This document shows, in pieces, positions 43,170 through 51,769 of a DNA stretch of 64,000 nucleotides. The notes beneath the pieces are model-generated. The model saw only the letters and a list, made by a program, of their open reading frames with translations. It did not search any database and was not told the origin of the DNA. The translations under genes and the position numbers were made by a program. The first letter of the stretch is position 1. Every line of letters begins with the position of its first letter. Source of the DNA: Rhodobacteraceae bacterium UBA6796 (GTDB lineage Bacteria; Pseudomonadota; Alphaproteobacteria; Rhodobacterales; Rhodobacteraceae); NCBI GenBank assembly GCA_002452815.1, contig DKFM01000008.1, forward strand, positions 1 through 64,000, written 5' to 3'.

Positions 43170-43588
43170 TGGCGAAATGGCTGTTCAAATCCGAACCCAA
43201 CAAATGGTCCTGGGATCAGCAGGTCGCCCGGGGTGATGCGGGCGAACAATGGGACGGCGTGCGCAACTATCTGGCACGCAACAATATGCGTTCGATGAAG
43301 CTGGGCGATCAGGGGTTCTTCTATCACTCCAACATCGGGAAAGAGATCGTTGGAATCGTCGAGGTCTGCGCCGAAAGCCACCCCGATTCGACCACCGACG
43401 ATCCGCGCTGGGACTGCGTCGACATCAAGGCGGTGCGTCCGCTGGCCCGTCATGTGACGCTGGCCGAGGTCAAGAACGATCCGCGGCTGAGCGAAATGGC
43501 GCTGGTGACCTGCATGCGACTGTCGGTGCAGCCGGTGACGGAAGAGGAATGGAAGATCATCTGCGAGCTGGGCGGCATTGACCCCTGA
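43169..43588 (+). CDS. EVE-domain protein (thymocyte nuclear protein 1 family)
   Basis: A 139-residue EVE-domain protein: WLFKSEP at the start, WDGVRNYLARNNMRSMKLGD, FFYHSN, GIVEV and DPRWDCVDI are all characteristic. EVE domains are PUA-like folds thought to bind modified bases in nucleic acids; no specific substrate is known here. It shares one base with the yciI stop. Last gene of the operon. Confidence 0.92.
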   Translation: MAKWLFKSEPNKWSWDQQVARGDAGEQWDGVRNYLARNNMRSMKLGDQGFFYHSNIGKEIVGIVEVCAESHPDSTTDDPRWDCVDIKAVRPLARHVTLAEVKNDPRLSEMALVTCMRLSVQPVTEEEWKIICELGGIDP

Positions 43589-43906
43589 AACGGGCGGACA
43601 GAGGCACGATTAGTCTCTCAAAATACGCGGAGGGCCCCGGCACCCCTACCAGGACCCTCCTTCACCCCACATGCTCCCCTGACGCACCACATGTGAAACT
43701 CTATTCGGGTCCTGGCCATACTGGCCGTTAGGTTGGTGTTACTCTGGGAGACGATTCTCTGCAATCTCATACTCCCAAAAATTTTAAGCAATTACATGAT
43801 GTTAAGTGTAATTTCGTGTTAACCGCTTCCACATCACACCGGGATTCGCCACTTTCAGGGGCACCACCCCATTGCCCGCCCGGGCAAAGCCGCTAGCTTG
43901 GCAAAA
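43589..43906. other. Gene-free, partly AT-rich intergenic region; possible small-RNA locus
   Basis: No protein-coding frame is convincing here. Two hairpins are visible. One is at 43629-43660 (GGAGGGCCC against GGACCCTCC, one mismatch, 14-nt loop). The other is at 43745-43777 (TGGGAG against CTCCCA), followed by AAAATTTT. Between them is a C-rich, purine-poor stretch containing CCCTCCTTC, which could pair with ribosome-binding sites. From about 43775 the sequence is AT-rich with three TTAA motifs. A small RNA is possible but unproven. Confidence 0.35.
43629..43660 (+). terminator. GC-rich hairpin after the EVE gene
   Basis: 43629-43637 pairs with 43652-43660 (eight of nine positions), 41 nt past the EVE stop. 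No T tract follows, so it may be a weak terminator, a Rho-stalling structure or the first stem of a small RNA. Confidence 0.4.
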
Positions 43907-44593
43907 ATGAAAGAGGTTGTAATCATCGCTCATGGCTCCCCGTCGGAGCCCGCACCGCAAGAGGCATTCTTGCAGAACCTGGCGCAGCAGGTGGCCGCGC
44001 TGCGCCCCCACGACACGATTCGCGGTGCCACACTGGCCACCCCCGGATCGCTGGAGCGGGCCCTTTCCGGGCTGAGCGCCCCGATCATCTATCCGTTGTT
44101 CATGGCCGAAGGGTGGTTCACCCACCGCGAACTGCCGCGCCGGATCGCAGAACTGGGCATAAGCGCGCGGCAATTGCCGCCTCTGGGCCGGGACCCGGCC
44201 CTGCCCGAAATCATCGCACAGATCTGCATCGAGGCCGCCCGGAACGCCGGGCTCAGCCCCGATGCAAGCGATCTGATCCTGGTGGCGCATGGCTCCAGGG
44301 TTGCGCGGCGCTCCAAGGATTCGGCCTATGACATGGCGCAGGCGTTGCGGGACCTGACCTCGTTTTGGCGGGTGCGCGTGGCCCTGATCGAAGAACCCCC
44401 GTTTTTACATGACATCGCCGCACAATCCGAACGCGGTCTGATCTTGCCCTTCTTTGCATTGCAGGCCGGGCATGTCGACGACGATATTCCCGAGGCCTTG
44501 CAACAGGCTGGGTTTCGCGGCCCCCTGCTGCCGCCCCTTGGCGCACATCCCGTGGTGCCAGAGTTGATCGCACGCGCAATCGGGAATGCTTGA
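43907..44593 (+). CDS. CbiX-type sirohydrochlorin/cobalt chelatase
   Basis: A 228-residue class II chelatase-like protein with two similar halves: VIIAHGSP near the N terminus (metal His 9) and LVAHGSRVARRS near residue 125, with PLFMAEGWFTHRELP and LPFFALQAGHVDDDIP as matching metal-site regions. It inserts Co2+ or Fe2+ into sirohydrochlorin for cobalamin or siroheme. The start is ATG 43907; a TTG nine nt upstream is in frame, and the ribosome site is weak. Its link to the pst operon that follows is unclear. Confidence 0.85.
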   Translation: MKEVVIIAHGSPSEPAPQEAFLQNLAQQVAALRPHDTIRGATLATPGSLERALSGLSAPIIYPLFMAEGWFTHRELPRRIAELGISARQLPPLGRDPALPEIIAQICIEAARNAGLSPDASDLILVAHGSRVARRSKDSAYDMAQALRDLTSFWRVRVALIEEPPFLHDIAAQSERGLILPFFALQAGHVDDDIPEALQQAGFRGPLLPPLGAHPVVPELIARAIGNA

Positions 44594-44606
44594 CCCGACT
44601 CGGGGC

Positions 44607-44646
44607 TTGTCACACAACTGTCACAGAACATTTGCATAAGCGTCAT
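44607..44646 (+). promoter_or_regulatory. Pho box upstream of pstS
   Basis: TTGTCACACAACTGTCAC (44607-44624) holds two direct repeats, TTGTCAC and CTGTCAC, with 11-bp periodicity, matching the PhoB consensus. A third half-site GCGTCAT begins at 44640, exactly 22 bp (two turns) beyond the second. PhoB is encoded at the end of the same operon. Confidence 0.8.
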
Positions 44647-44710
44647 GCGCACCGCCTAGGACGGGCGCCGAGGCCGCCACTGGCCCGTGCAAGAAGTTCA
44701 GGAGTGATCC

Positions 44711-45751
44711 ATGAAAACCGTGAAACTTACCGTGTCGGCTCTGGCGATCATCGCCGCTTCGACCTCGGGCGCCCTCGCCCGCGACCAGATCCAGTCGGCT
44801 GGCTCGTCGACCGTGCTGCCCTACGCCACCATCGTCGCCGAAGCCTTCGGCGAAAACTTCGACTTCCCGACCCCGGTCGTGGAATCGGGTGGTTCGGGTG
44901 CGGGCCGCAAGAAACTCTGCGAAGGCGTTGGTGAAAACACCATCGACATCGCGAACTCGTCGTCGCGCATCAAGCAGTCGGACATCGACACCTGCGCCGC
45001 CAACGGCGTGACCGAAATCATGGAAGTCCGCATCGGCTATGACGGGATCGTCTTTGCCTCGGACATCAACGGCGCTGAATTCGCCTTCACCCCGGCCGAC
45101 TGGTACAACGCCCTGGCCGCCGAAGTCGTGAAAGACGGTGCGCTGGTTGCCAACGCCAACAAGACCTGGGCCGACGTGAACGCCGCCCTGCCCGCGCAGG
45201 ACATCCTGGCCTTCATCCCGGGCACCAAGCACGGCACCCGTGAAGTGTTCGACACGAAGGTGATCGAAGCCGGCTGTGAAGCCACGGGCGCACTGGAACT
45301 GTTCGTTGCGGCTGCTGGCGGCGACGAGAAGGAAGGCGCCAAGAAATGTATGAACCTGCGCACCGATGGTGTGTCGGTTGACATCGACGGCGACTACACC
45401 GAGACCCTGTCGCGCATCGACGCCAACAAGAACGCCATCGGCGTGTTCGGCCTGTCGTTCTATCAGAACAACACCGACAAACTGCGCGTTGCGACCATGG
45501 ACGGGATCGTTCCCTCGACCGAAACCATCGCCAAAGGCGAATACCCGGTGTCGCGTCCGCTCTACTTCTACGTCAAGAACGCGCACCTGGGCGTGATCCC
45601 CGGCCTGAAAGAATACATCGAATTCTTCGTGTCGGACGATATGGCTGGCCCGAACGGCCCGCTGGCCGCCTACGGCCTGGTGTCGGACCCGGAACTGGCC
45701 GCGACCCAGGCGATGGTTGCCGCCGAAACCCCGATGGGTCCGCTGAAATAA
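44711..45751 (+). CDS. pstS: Phosphate ABC transporter substrate-binding protein
   Basis: A 346-residue exported protein with a Sec signal (about residues 1-23). Phosphate-binding loops include SAGSSTVLPYA, ESGGSGAGRKKLCEG and GTKHGTREVFD. Codon use is strongly biased, as expected for an abundant binding protein. AGGAG precedes the ATG, the Pho box lies upstream, and a strong hairpin follows the stop. Confidence 0.96.
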   Translation: MKTVKLTVSALAIIAASTSGALARDQIQSAGSSTVLPYATIVAEAFGENFDFPTPVVESGGSGAGRKKLCEGVGENTIDIANSSSRIKQSDIDTCAANGVTEIMEVRIGYDGIVFASDINGAEFAFTPADWYNALAAEVVKDGALVANANKTWADVNAALPAQDILAFIPGTKHGTREVFDTKVIEAGCEATGALELFVAAAGGDEKEGAKKCMNLRTDGVSVDIDGDYTETLSRIDANKNAIGVFGLSFYQNNTDKLRVATMDGIVPSTETIAKGEYPVSRPLYFYVKNAHLGVIPGLKEYIEFFVSDDMAGPNGPLAAYGLVSDPELAATQAMVAAETPMGPLK

Positions 45752-45760
45752 GACTTCCCG

Positions 45761-45786
45761 GGTGGCGCCTTCGGGCGCCACCTTTT
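45761..45786 (+). terminator. UUCG hairpin with T tract between pstS and pstC
   Basis: GGTGGCGCC (45761-45769), loop TTCG, GGCGCCACC (45774-45782), then TTTTCCTTTT: a perfect 9-bp stem with the extra-stable UUCG tetraloop. It probably terminates most transcripts after pstS or protects the pstS mRNA 3' end, while some read through into pstCAB-phoUB. Confidence 0.85.
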
Positions 45787-45808
45787 CCTTTTGCTGCTGG
45801 AATACCCC

Positions 45809-47269
45809 ATGAGCATTGGCCTTTTATCCCTGATCGTGATCGCACTGGCGGTTGCGGGTTATCTGATCGGGCGGCGCATCGCGCTGGCCAAGGCCGGGGG
45901 TGATGCCCGGCGTTTGCATTCCTTGCCCGGTTATTACGGGCAGTCCGTTTTCCTGTTCACCGCGATTCCCGCGCTGGTGCTGTTGGCAGGCTGGCTGCTG
46001 GTGCAGCCGGTGCTGATCGAATCGCGCGTGTCGGGGATGATTACCGCCGCCGACATTCCCGAAGGCTCCAACGCGGATCTGGTGATGAGCGATGTCCGCC
46101 GGATCTCGACCGGGCTTGATCTGGTGCTGGCGCAGGGCGCGCTGAGCGAGGCCGATCTTGACACCATGCGCGCCGATTTTTCCGATGTGCGCGGCCGTCT
46201 GGCCGAAGTCGGCGTGGCCCTGGGGGCCAATGTGAAGCCCGCGGTGTTTCAGGCCGCGAAAACCTATCGCAGCGCGGCGACGACCGGCCGCTGGCTGATG
46301 ACCGGCGCGGTGCTGGTGCTGGCGCTGGCGGGCATGGCCTATGCCCTGTCGCGGATCAGCCCCGAATTCCGCGCCCGCAACGTAACCGAAGCCTTCGTCA
46401 AGACGCTGCTGATCGGCGCCTCGCTGGTCGCGATCATGACCACCGCCGGCATCGTCCTGTCGCTGGTGTTCGAGACGGTCCACTTCTTCAAACTCTATCC
46501 GGCCAAGGATTTCTTCTTCAATCTGGTCTGGAACCCGCAGTTCCGCGGCGGGTCGGATCTGGGCATCTGGCCGCTTCTGTGGGGCACGCTCTATGTGTCG
46601 CTCATCGCGCTTCTGGTTTCGGTTCCGGTCGGCATTTTCGCCGCGATCTATCTGGCGGAATATGCGTCCAAACGCGTCCGTGCGGTGGCCAAACCCCTGC
46701 TCGAGATCCTGGCCGGCATTCCGACCATCGTTTACGGTCTGTTTGCGCTGATTACCGTTGGCCCGATGCTGCGCGACTATTTCGCCCAACCGCTGGGCAT
46801 CGGCTCTTCCTCCAGTTCGGTGATGACCGCAGGTCTGGTGATGGGCATCATGCTGATCCCCTTCGTCAGCTCGCTGTCGGATGACATCATCAACGCGGTG
46901 CCGCAGGCGATGCGCGACGGTTCCTATGGCCTGGGCGCGACGCAATCGGAAACCGTGAAACAGGTGATCCTTCCCGCCGCCCTGCCGGGCATCGTGGGCG
47001 CGATCCTGCTGGCCGCATCGCGCGCGATCGGTGAAACGATGATCGTCGTGCTGGGCGCGGGGGCGGCGGCGAAGATGTCGCTCAACCCGTTCGACGCGAT
47101 GACCACCGTCACCGTGAAGATCGTCAGCCAGCTGACCGGCGACACCGAATTCGCCAGTCCCGAAACGCTGGTGGCCTTTGCGCTGGGTCTGACGCTGTTT
47201 GTCTTCACCCTTGGGCTGAACGTCCTCGCGCTGTTCATCGTGCGCAAATACCGGGAGCAATACGAATGA
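45809..47269 (+). CDS. pstC: Phosphate ABC transporter permease PstC (long form)
   Basis: A 486-residue permease, longer than the roughly 310-residue enterobacterial form. An N-terminal TM (about 3-22) and a second TM (about 42-65) precede an extra periplasmic segment (about 66-160). The standard six-TM core follows, with the coupling motif near AMRDGSYGLGATQSETV. ATG 45809 is preferred, although the ribosome site is weak; an in-frame TTG lies at 45791. Confidence 0.92.
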   Translation: MSIGLLSLIVIALAVAGYLIGRRIALAKAGGDARRLHSLPGYYGQSVFLFTAIPALVLLAGWLLVQPVLIESRVSGMITAADIPEGSNADLVMSDVRRISTGLDLVLAQGALSEADLDTMRADFSDVRGRLAEVGVALGANVKPAVFQAAKTYRSAATTGRWLMTGAVLVLALAGMAYALSRISPEFRARNVTEAFVKTLLIGASLVAIMTTAGIVLSLVFETVHFFKLYPAKDFFFNLVWNPQFRGGSDLGIWPLLWGTLYVSLIALLVSVPVGIFAAIYLAEYASKRVRAVAKPLLEILAGIPTIVYGLFALITVGPMLRDYFAQPLGIGSSSSSVMTAGLVMGIMLIPFVSSLSDDIINAVPQAMRDGSYGLGATQSETVKQVILPAALPGIVGAILLAASRAIGETMIVVLGAGAAAKMSLNPFDAMTTVTVKIVSQLTGDTEFASPETLVAFALGLTLFVFTLGLNVLALFIVRKYREQYE

Positions 47270-48600
47270 CCGCAGAGGCGACGAATATGCGCAGTTCGCT
47301 CTATAAAACCGATGCGCGGACGAAACGGCGCAATGCCGCCGAGGCCCGCTTCCGGGTCTATGGCATGATGGCGGTGGGCTTTGGCGTGCTGGCGCTTGTG
47401 GTTCTGCTCAGCACCGTTCTGGGCTCGGGGTTCAGCGCCTTCCGCCAGACCTTCGTGACGCTGAACGTGCCGCTGGACGCGCAGGTTCTGGACAAGCAGG
47501 GCAACCGCAACCCCGCGGAAATGGCCAAGGTCACGACCATCGGCTACGGCAACCTGCTGCAGGCGGCGCTGGTGGCCGAACTGACGGAAAAAGGCATGCA
47601 TCCCGAGGGGATGAAAGCCAAGGACATCGGCGGCCTGATCTCGAAAGAGGCGCCCGCGCAACTGCGCAACATGGTGCTGGCCAACCCCGATCTGATCGGC
47701 CAGACGGTGACCTTCGACGCCTATGCCAACGGCCGCATCGACGGCTATTTCAAGGGCCGCGTGACGATGGAAAGCGCAGCCCTGGACAGCAACGTCAGCC
47801 CCGAACAGCTGCAGCTGGCCGATGCGATGCGCGCCAATGACATGATGGCGATGAAATTCAACTGGGGCTTCATCTTCGGGCCCGACGCCTCGGAACTGCG
47901 CCCCGAGGCTGCGGGTCTGGGCGTCGCGATCCTGGGGTCGGCCTACATGATGCTGATCGTGCTGGTGCTGTCGCTGCCGCTGGGCGTGGCCGCCTCGATC
48001 TATCTTGAGGAATTCGCGCCCAAGAACCGCTTCACCGACCTGATCGAGGTGAACATCTCGAACCTGGCGGCGGTGCCCTCGATCGTCTTCGGTATCCTGG
48101 GCCTTGCGGTGTTCATCAACTTTGCCGGCCTGCCGCAATCCTCGCCGATCGTGGGCGGTCTGGTGCTGACGCTGATGACCCTGCCCACCATCATCATCGC
48201 GACCCGCGCCGCGCTGAAGGCGGTTCCGCCCTCGATCAAGGATGCGGCACTGGGGATCGGCGCGTCGAAGATGCAGACCGTGTTCCATCACGTTCTGCCG
48301 CTTGCGATGCCGGGTATCCTGACCGGCACCATCATCGGGCTGGCTCAGGCGCTTGGCGAAACCGCACCGCTTCTGCTGATCGGCATGGTCGCCTTCGTGC
48401 GCGACTACCCCGCCGCCCCGCCCGAAGGCTTCATGGACCCCGCCGCCGCCCTGCCCGTGCAGGTCTACAACTTCACCCAGCGGGCAGATCCGGCCTTTAT
48501 CGAACGCGCGTCCGGGGCCATCATCGTGCTGATGGTATTCCTGCTGGTGATGAACCTGATGGCAATCATTCTGCGTCGCCGCTTTGAGCGGCGCTGGTAA
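47266..48600 (+). CDS. pstA: Phosphate ABC transporter permease PstA (long form)
   Basis: A 444-residue permease. It has one TM (about 32-55), a long hydrophilic periplasmic insertion (about 60-205), then the usual core with the coupling loop SIKDAALGIGASKMQTV and C-terminal TM helix. Typical short PstA is about 290 residues. Its ATG overlaps the pstC stop by 4 nt. Confidence 0.92.
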   Translation: MTAEATNMRSSLYKTDARTKRRNAAEARFRVYGMMAVGFGVLALVVLLSTVLGSGFSAFRQTFVTLNVPLDAQVLDKQGNRNPAEMAKVTTIGYGNLLQAALVAELTEKGMHPEGMKAKDIGGLISKEAPAQLRNMVLANPDLIGQTVTFDAYANGRIDGYFKGRVTMESAALDSNVSPEQLQLADAMRANDMMAMKFNWGFIFGPDASELRPEAAGLGVAILGSAYMMLIVLVLSLPLGVAASIYLEEFAPKNRFTDLIEVNISNLAAVPSIVFGILGLAVFINFAGLPQSSPIVGGLVLTLMTLPTIIIATRAALKAVPPSIKDAALGIGASKMQTVFHHVLPLAMPGILTGTIIGLAQALGETAPLLLIGMVAFVRDYPAAPPEGFMDPAAALPVQVYNFTQRADPAFIERASGAIIVLMVFLLVMNLMAIILRRRFERRW

Positions 48601-48612
48601 GGAAACCGACCG

Positions 48613-49410
48613 ATGAACGACATGAGCTTGACGGAGAGAGCCGTGGACAGCAATGAAATCAAGATCGCGGCTACGGGCGTGCAGGTCTTTTACGGCACCA
48701 CCCATGCAATCAAGGATGTCAGCGTCGATATCCTCGACAAGACGGTTACTGCCTTCATCGGCCCCTCGGGCTGTGGCAAGTCGACCTTCCTGCGCTGCCT
48801 GAACCGGATGAACGACACCATCGACATCTGCCGCGTCGAGGGCGACATCTTGCTGGACGGCGAAGACATCTACGACAAGAAGGTCGACCCGGTGCAGTTG
48901 CGCGCCAAGGTGGGGATGGTGTTCCAGAAGCCGAACCCCTTCCCGAAGTCGATCTATGACAACGTGGCCTATGGCCCGAAGATCCACGGCCTGACCCGCT
49001 CCAAATCCGAGCTGGACGAGGTGGTCGAGGCCAGCCTGCGCAAGGCCGCGCTGTGGAACGAGGTCAAGGACCGTCTGGATGCCCCGGGCACCGGCCTGTC
49101 GGGCGGCCAGCAGCAGCGCCTGTGCATCGCCCGCGCCGTCGCGACCTCGCCCGAGGTTTTGCTGATGGACGAGCCCTGCTCGGCGCTCGACCCGATCGCA
49201 ACCGCACAGGTCGAGGAACTGATCGACGAGCTGCGCGAAAACTTCTCGGTGGTGATCGTGACCCACTCGATGCAACAGGCCGCGCGGGTCAGCCAACGCA
49301 CCGCTTTCTTCCACCTCGGGAACCTCGTCGAATACGGCGAAACGGCGCAGATCTTCACCAACCCGAAAGATCCGCGCACCGAAAGCTACATCACCGGCCG
49401 GATCGGCTGA
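48613..49410 (+). CDS. pstB: Phosphate ABC transporter ATPase
   Basis: A 265-residue ATPase with Walker [19 protein letters not shown] (a PstB hallmark), Q-loop [11 protein letters not shown], signature [17 protein letters not shown] and H-loop VTHSMQQA. It energises PstSCA. ATG 48613 is used; the alternative ATG at 48622 is also in frame. Confidence 0.96.
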   Translation: MNDMSLTERAVDSNEIKIAATGVQVFYGTTHAIKDVSVDILDKTVTAFIGPSGCGKSTFLRCLNRMNDTIDICRVEGDILLDGEDIYDKKVDPVQLRAKVGMVFQKPNPFPKSIYDNVAYGPKIHGLTRSKSELDEVVEASLRKAALWNEVKDRLDAPGTGLSGGQQQRLCIARAVATSPEVLLMDEPCSALDPIATAQVEELIDELRENFSVVIVTHSMQQAARVSQRTAFFHLGNLVEYGETAQIFTNPKDPRTESYITGRIG

Positions 49411-49421
49411 TGGGGGACCAA

Positions 49422-50132
49422 ATGAGCCAGCATATTCTTTCTGCTTTTGACCGCGACCTCGAGGCGACTCAGGCGCTGGTCGTGAAAATGGGCGGGATCG
49501 TCGAGCAGCAGATTCTCGATGCCGCCCAGGCCCTTGAGGCACGCGACGAAGAGCTTGCCGATGAGGTGCGCAAGCGTGACAAGGCCGTCGATGCCCTGGA
49601 AGAAAAGATCAACGAAGAGGCCGCGCGGCTGATCGCCCTGCGCTCTCCCACGGCGTCCGACCTGCGCATTGCCCTGTCGGTCATCAAAATCGCCGCAAGC
49701 CTGGAACGGGTGGGCGATTACGCGAAAAACATCGCGAAACGGTCCAACGTGCTGATGACGATGCCGCCGATCAGCGGCTCCACCGGGGCGATCCGGCGGA
49801 TGGCGCAGACGGTCGAGGCAATGCTGAAAGACTCGCTCGACAGCTATATTCAGCGTGACGCGGCGCTGGCCGCCGATGTGCGCGCCCGCGATGTCGAAGT
49901 CGACCAGATGTATAACGCGCTGTTCCGCGAATTCCTGACCTACATGCTGGAAGATCCGCGCAACATCACCGCCTGCATGCACCTGCATTTCATCGCCAAG
50001 AACATCGAACGCATGGGCGACCACGCCACCTCCATCGCCGAACAGGTGATCTATCTGGTGACCGGCGAAATGCCCGAGGAGGCGCGGCCGAAAACCGAAA
50101 GCGTCACCGCCCTTGATGAATCGGAGGAATAA
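49422..50132 (+). CDS. phoU: PhoU, phosphate signalling regulator
   Basis: A 236-residue protein of two PhoU three-helix bundles, each with the metal-binding helix pattern (SLERVGDYAKNIAKR at about 95-109 and NIERMGDHATSIAEQ at about 195-209). It conveys the transporter state to PhoR to shut off the Pho regulon. ATG 49422 follows GGGGGA; ATG 49410 overlaps the pstB stop and is the alternative. Confidence 0.94.
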   Translation: MSQHILSAFDRDLEATQALVVKMGGIVEQQILDAAQALEARDEELADEVRKRDKAVDALEEKINEEAARLIALRSPTASDLRIALSVIKIAASLERVGDYAKNIAKRSNVLMTMPPISGSTGAIRRMAQTVEAMLKDSLDSYIQRDAALAADVRARDVEVDQMYNALFREFLTYMLEDPRNITACMHLHFIAKNIERMGDHATSIAEQVIYLVTGEMPEEARPKTESVTALDESEE

Positions 50133-50135
50133 CGC

Positions 50136-50828
50136 ATGAGCCCCGCCCAACAGCCCTGCGTGCTGGTGGTCGAGGATGAATCGGCCCAGCGCGAGGTTCT
50201 GCAATACAATCTGGAGGCCGAAGGCTTCCGCGTCGCCATGGCGGTCAATGGCGACGAGGCCCTTCTGATGGTGAAAGAGGAAAAGCCCGATCTGATCGTG
50301 CTGGACTGGATGCTGCCCAATGTCAGCGGCATCGAGATCTGCCGGCGCGTCAAGGCCAACCCCGAAACCCGCTCGATCCCGATCATCATGCTCTCGGCCC
50401 GCTCGGAAGAAGCGGATCGCGTGCGCGGCCTCGAAACCGGCGCCGACGATTATGTCGTGAAACCCTATTCCGTGGTGGAACTGATGGCCCGGCTGCGCAC
50501 GCAGCTGCGCCGCACCCGCCCCGCGACGATGGGCGAACGGCTGACCTTCGACGACATCGTGCTGGATGCGGCCGAGCACCGCGTGTTCCGTGACGGCCAG
50601 CCGCTGAAACTCGGGCCGACCGAATTCCGGCTCTTGTCCACCCTGATGGAAAAGCCGGGCCGGGTGTGGACGCGCGATCAGCTGCTGGATCGGGTCTGGG
50701 GGCGCGACATCTATGTCGATACCCGCACCATCGACGTGCATGTCGGCCGTCTGCGCAAGGCGCTGATGATCCACGGCGGCGACGATCCGGTGCGCACCGT
50801 GCGCGGCACCGGCTATTCGCTGGGCTGA
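50136..50828 (+). CDS. phoB: PhoB, phosphate regulon response regulator
   Basis: A 230-residue OmpR-type regulator. The receiver domain has E13/D14, phospho-acceptor D57 and K109-region (YVVKPYS). The C-terminal winged helix (about 130-228) has LGPTEFRLLSTLMEKPGR and VDTRTIDVHVGRLRKAL. It activates pst genes through the Pho box when phosphate is low. Its 3' end overlaps the convergent kinase gene by 16 bp. The kinase PhoR is not in this window. Confidence 0.96.
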   Translation: MSPAQQPCVLVVEDESAQREVLQYNLEAEGFRVAMAVNGDEALLMVKEEKPDLIVLDWMLPNVSGIEICRRVKANPETRSIPIIMLSARSEEADRVRGLETGADDYVVKPYSVVELMARLRTQLRRTRPATMGERLTFDDIVLDAAEHRVFRDGQPLKLGPTEFRLLSTLMEKPGRVWTRDQLLDRVWGRDIYVDTRTIDVHVGRLRKALMIHGGDDPVRTVRGTGYSLG

Positions 50829-51700
50829 GCGGCCAGAAAGGCTTCGACCTCTGCGCGGGCGGGGATGGCATCGGCCGTTCCCGCCCGTGTCACCTTCAGC
50901 GCGGCGGCAGCACTGGCCAGTCGCATCGCCTGTGCCGGTGCCATCCCCTCGGCAAGCCCGGCCAGCAGGTAGCCCGCGAACGTATCCCCCGCCGCAGTGG
51001 TATCGACCGGCACCACCGGCAGCGCAGGCACTGGCAGTGCCCTCCCTTCCTCCAGATCGTGCCAGACCGCCCCCTTCGCGCCCAGCGTCACCACCACATG
51101 CGGCACCGGCAGATCGGCCAGCGTGACCCCCAGCGCCGAGCATAGCTGCGCCGCCTCGACCTCGTTGACGATCAGCAGGCGCAGATAGGGCAGCACCGCG
51201 CGCGTGGCCTCTGCCTCGAAGGGCGCGGCGGAATAGGCCACCGCAAGGCCCCGCGCCTGCGCCAATGTCGCCGCCTCGACCTGTAGCGCGGTTTCGTTCT
51301 GCAAGATCAGCCAGTCACCCGACCCGGCCGCATCCAGCGCCCGCTGCAGCGTTTCCTCCGGGATCTGCCGGTTCGCACCCGGGAAAATCACGATGGCATT
51401 TTCGCCTGCGGTGTCGATGGTGATGATCGCATGGCCAGAGGCCCCCGACAGGATCGCCACATCGCGGCACGTCACACCAAACCCCGCCAGGCGGTCCAGC
51501 ATCCACCCGCCATCGGCCCCGATTGCCCCGATATGGCGCACATCCGCCCCGGCCCGTGCGGCGGCAACCGATTGGTTGGCGCCCTTGCCACCCAGCCCGC
51601 GGTCATAGCCCAGCGCAGCCAGCGTCTCTCCGGGCGCGGGCAGATGCGCAAGCCGATAGAAATGATCGGTATTGATCGAACCGAGGTTGAAAATGGCCAT
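50813..51700 (-). CDS. rbsK: Ribokinase-like sugar kinase (PfkB family)
   Basis: A 295-residue PfkB kinase. The N-terminal LGGKGANQSVAAARAG motif and C-terminal DTTAAGDTFAGYL with the catalytic Asp are typical of ribokinase. MAIFNLGSINTDHFYR also matches that subfamily. It would phosphorylate ribose or a related pentose. No ribose transporter is adjacent, so the substrate is not certain. Convergent with phoB (16-bp overlap). Confidence 0.85.
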   Translation of the reverse strand: MAIFNLGSINTDHFYRLAHLPAPGETLAALGYDRGLGGKGANQSVAAARAGADVRHIGAIGADGGWMLDRLAGFGVTCRDVAILSGASGHAIITIDTAGENAIVIFPGANRQIPEETLQRALDAAGSGDWLILQNETALQVEAATLAQARGLAVAYSAAPFEAEATRAVLPYLRLLIVNEVEAAQLCSALGVTLADLPVPHVVVTLGAKGAVWHDLEEGRALPVPALPVVPVDTTAAGDTFAGYLLAGLAEGMAPAQAMRLASAAAALKVTRAGTADAIPARAEVEAFLAAQPSE

Positions 51701-51713
51701 TCCGCGCCCCTTT

Positions 51714-51769
51714 CACTTTGGCTCAAATATCCCGCGGGGGTCCGGGGGCGCGAAGCCCCCGGTCGCTGG
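51714..51769. repeat. GC-rich hairpin repeat element, copy 1
   Basis: CACTTTGGCTCAAATATCCC leads into a GGGGGTCCGGGGGC arm with the stem CCGGGGGC (51742-51749)/GCCCCCGG (51755-51762), then a CTGGTC tail. Nearly the same order and sequence occur at 56800-56852. It lies just after the maeB stop. Confidence 0.7.
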
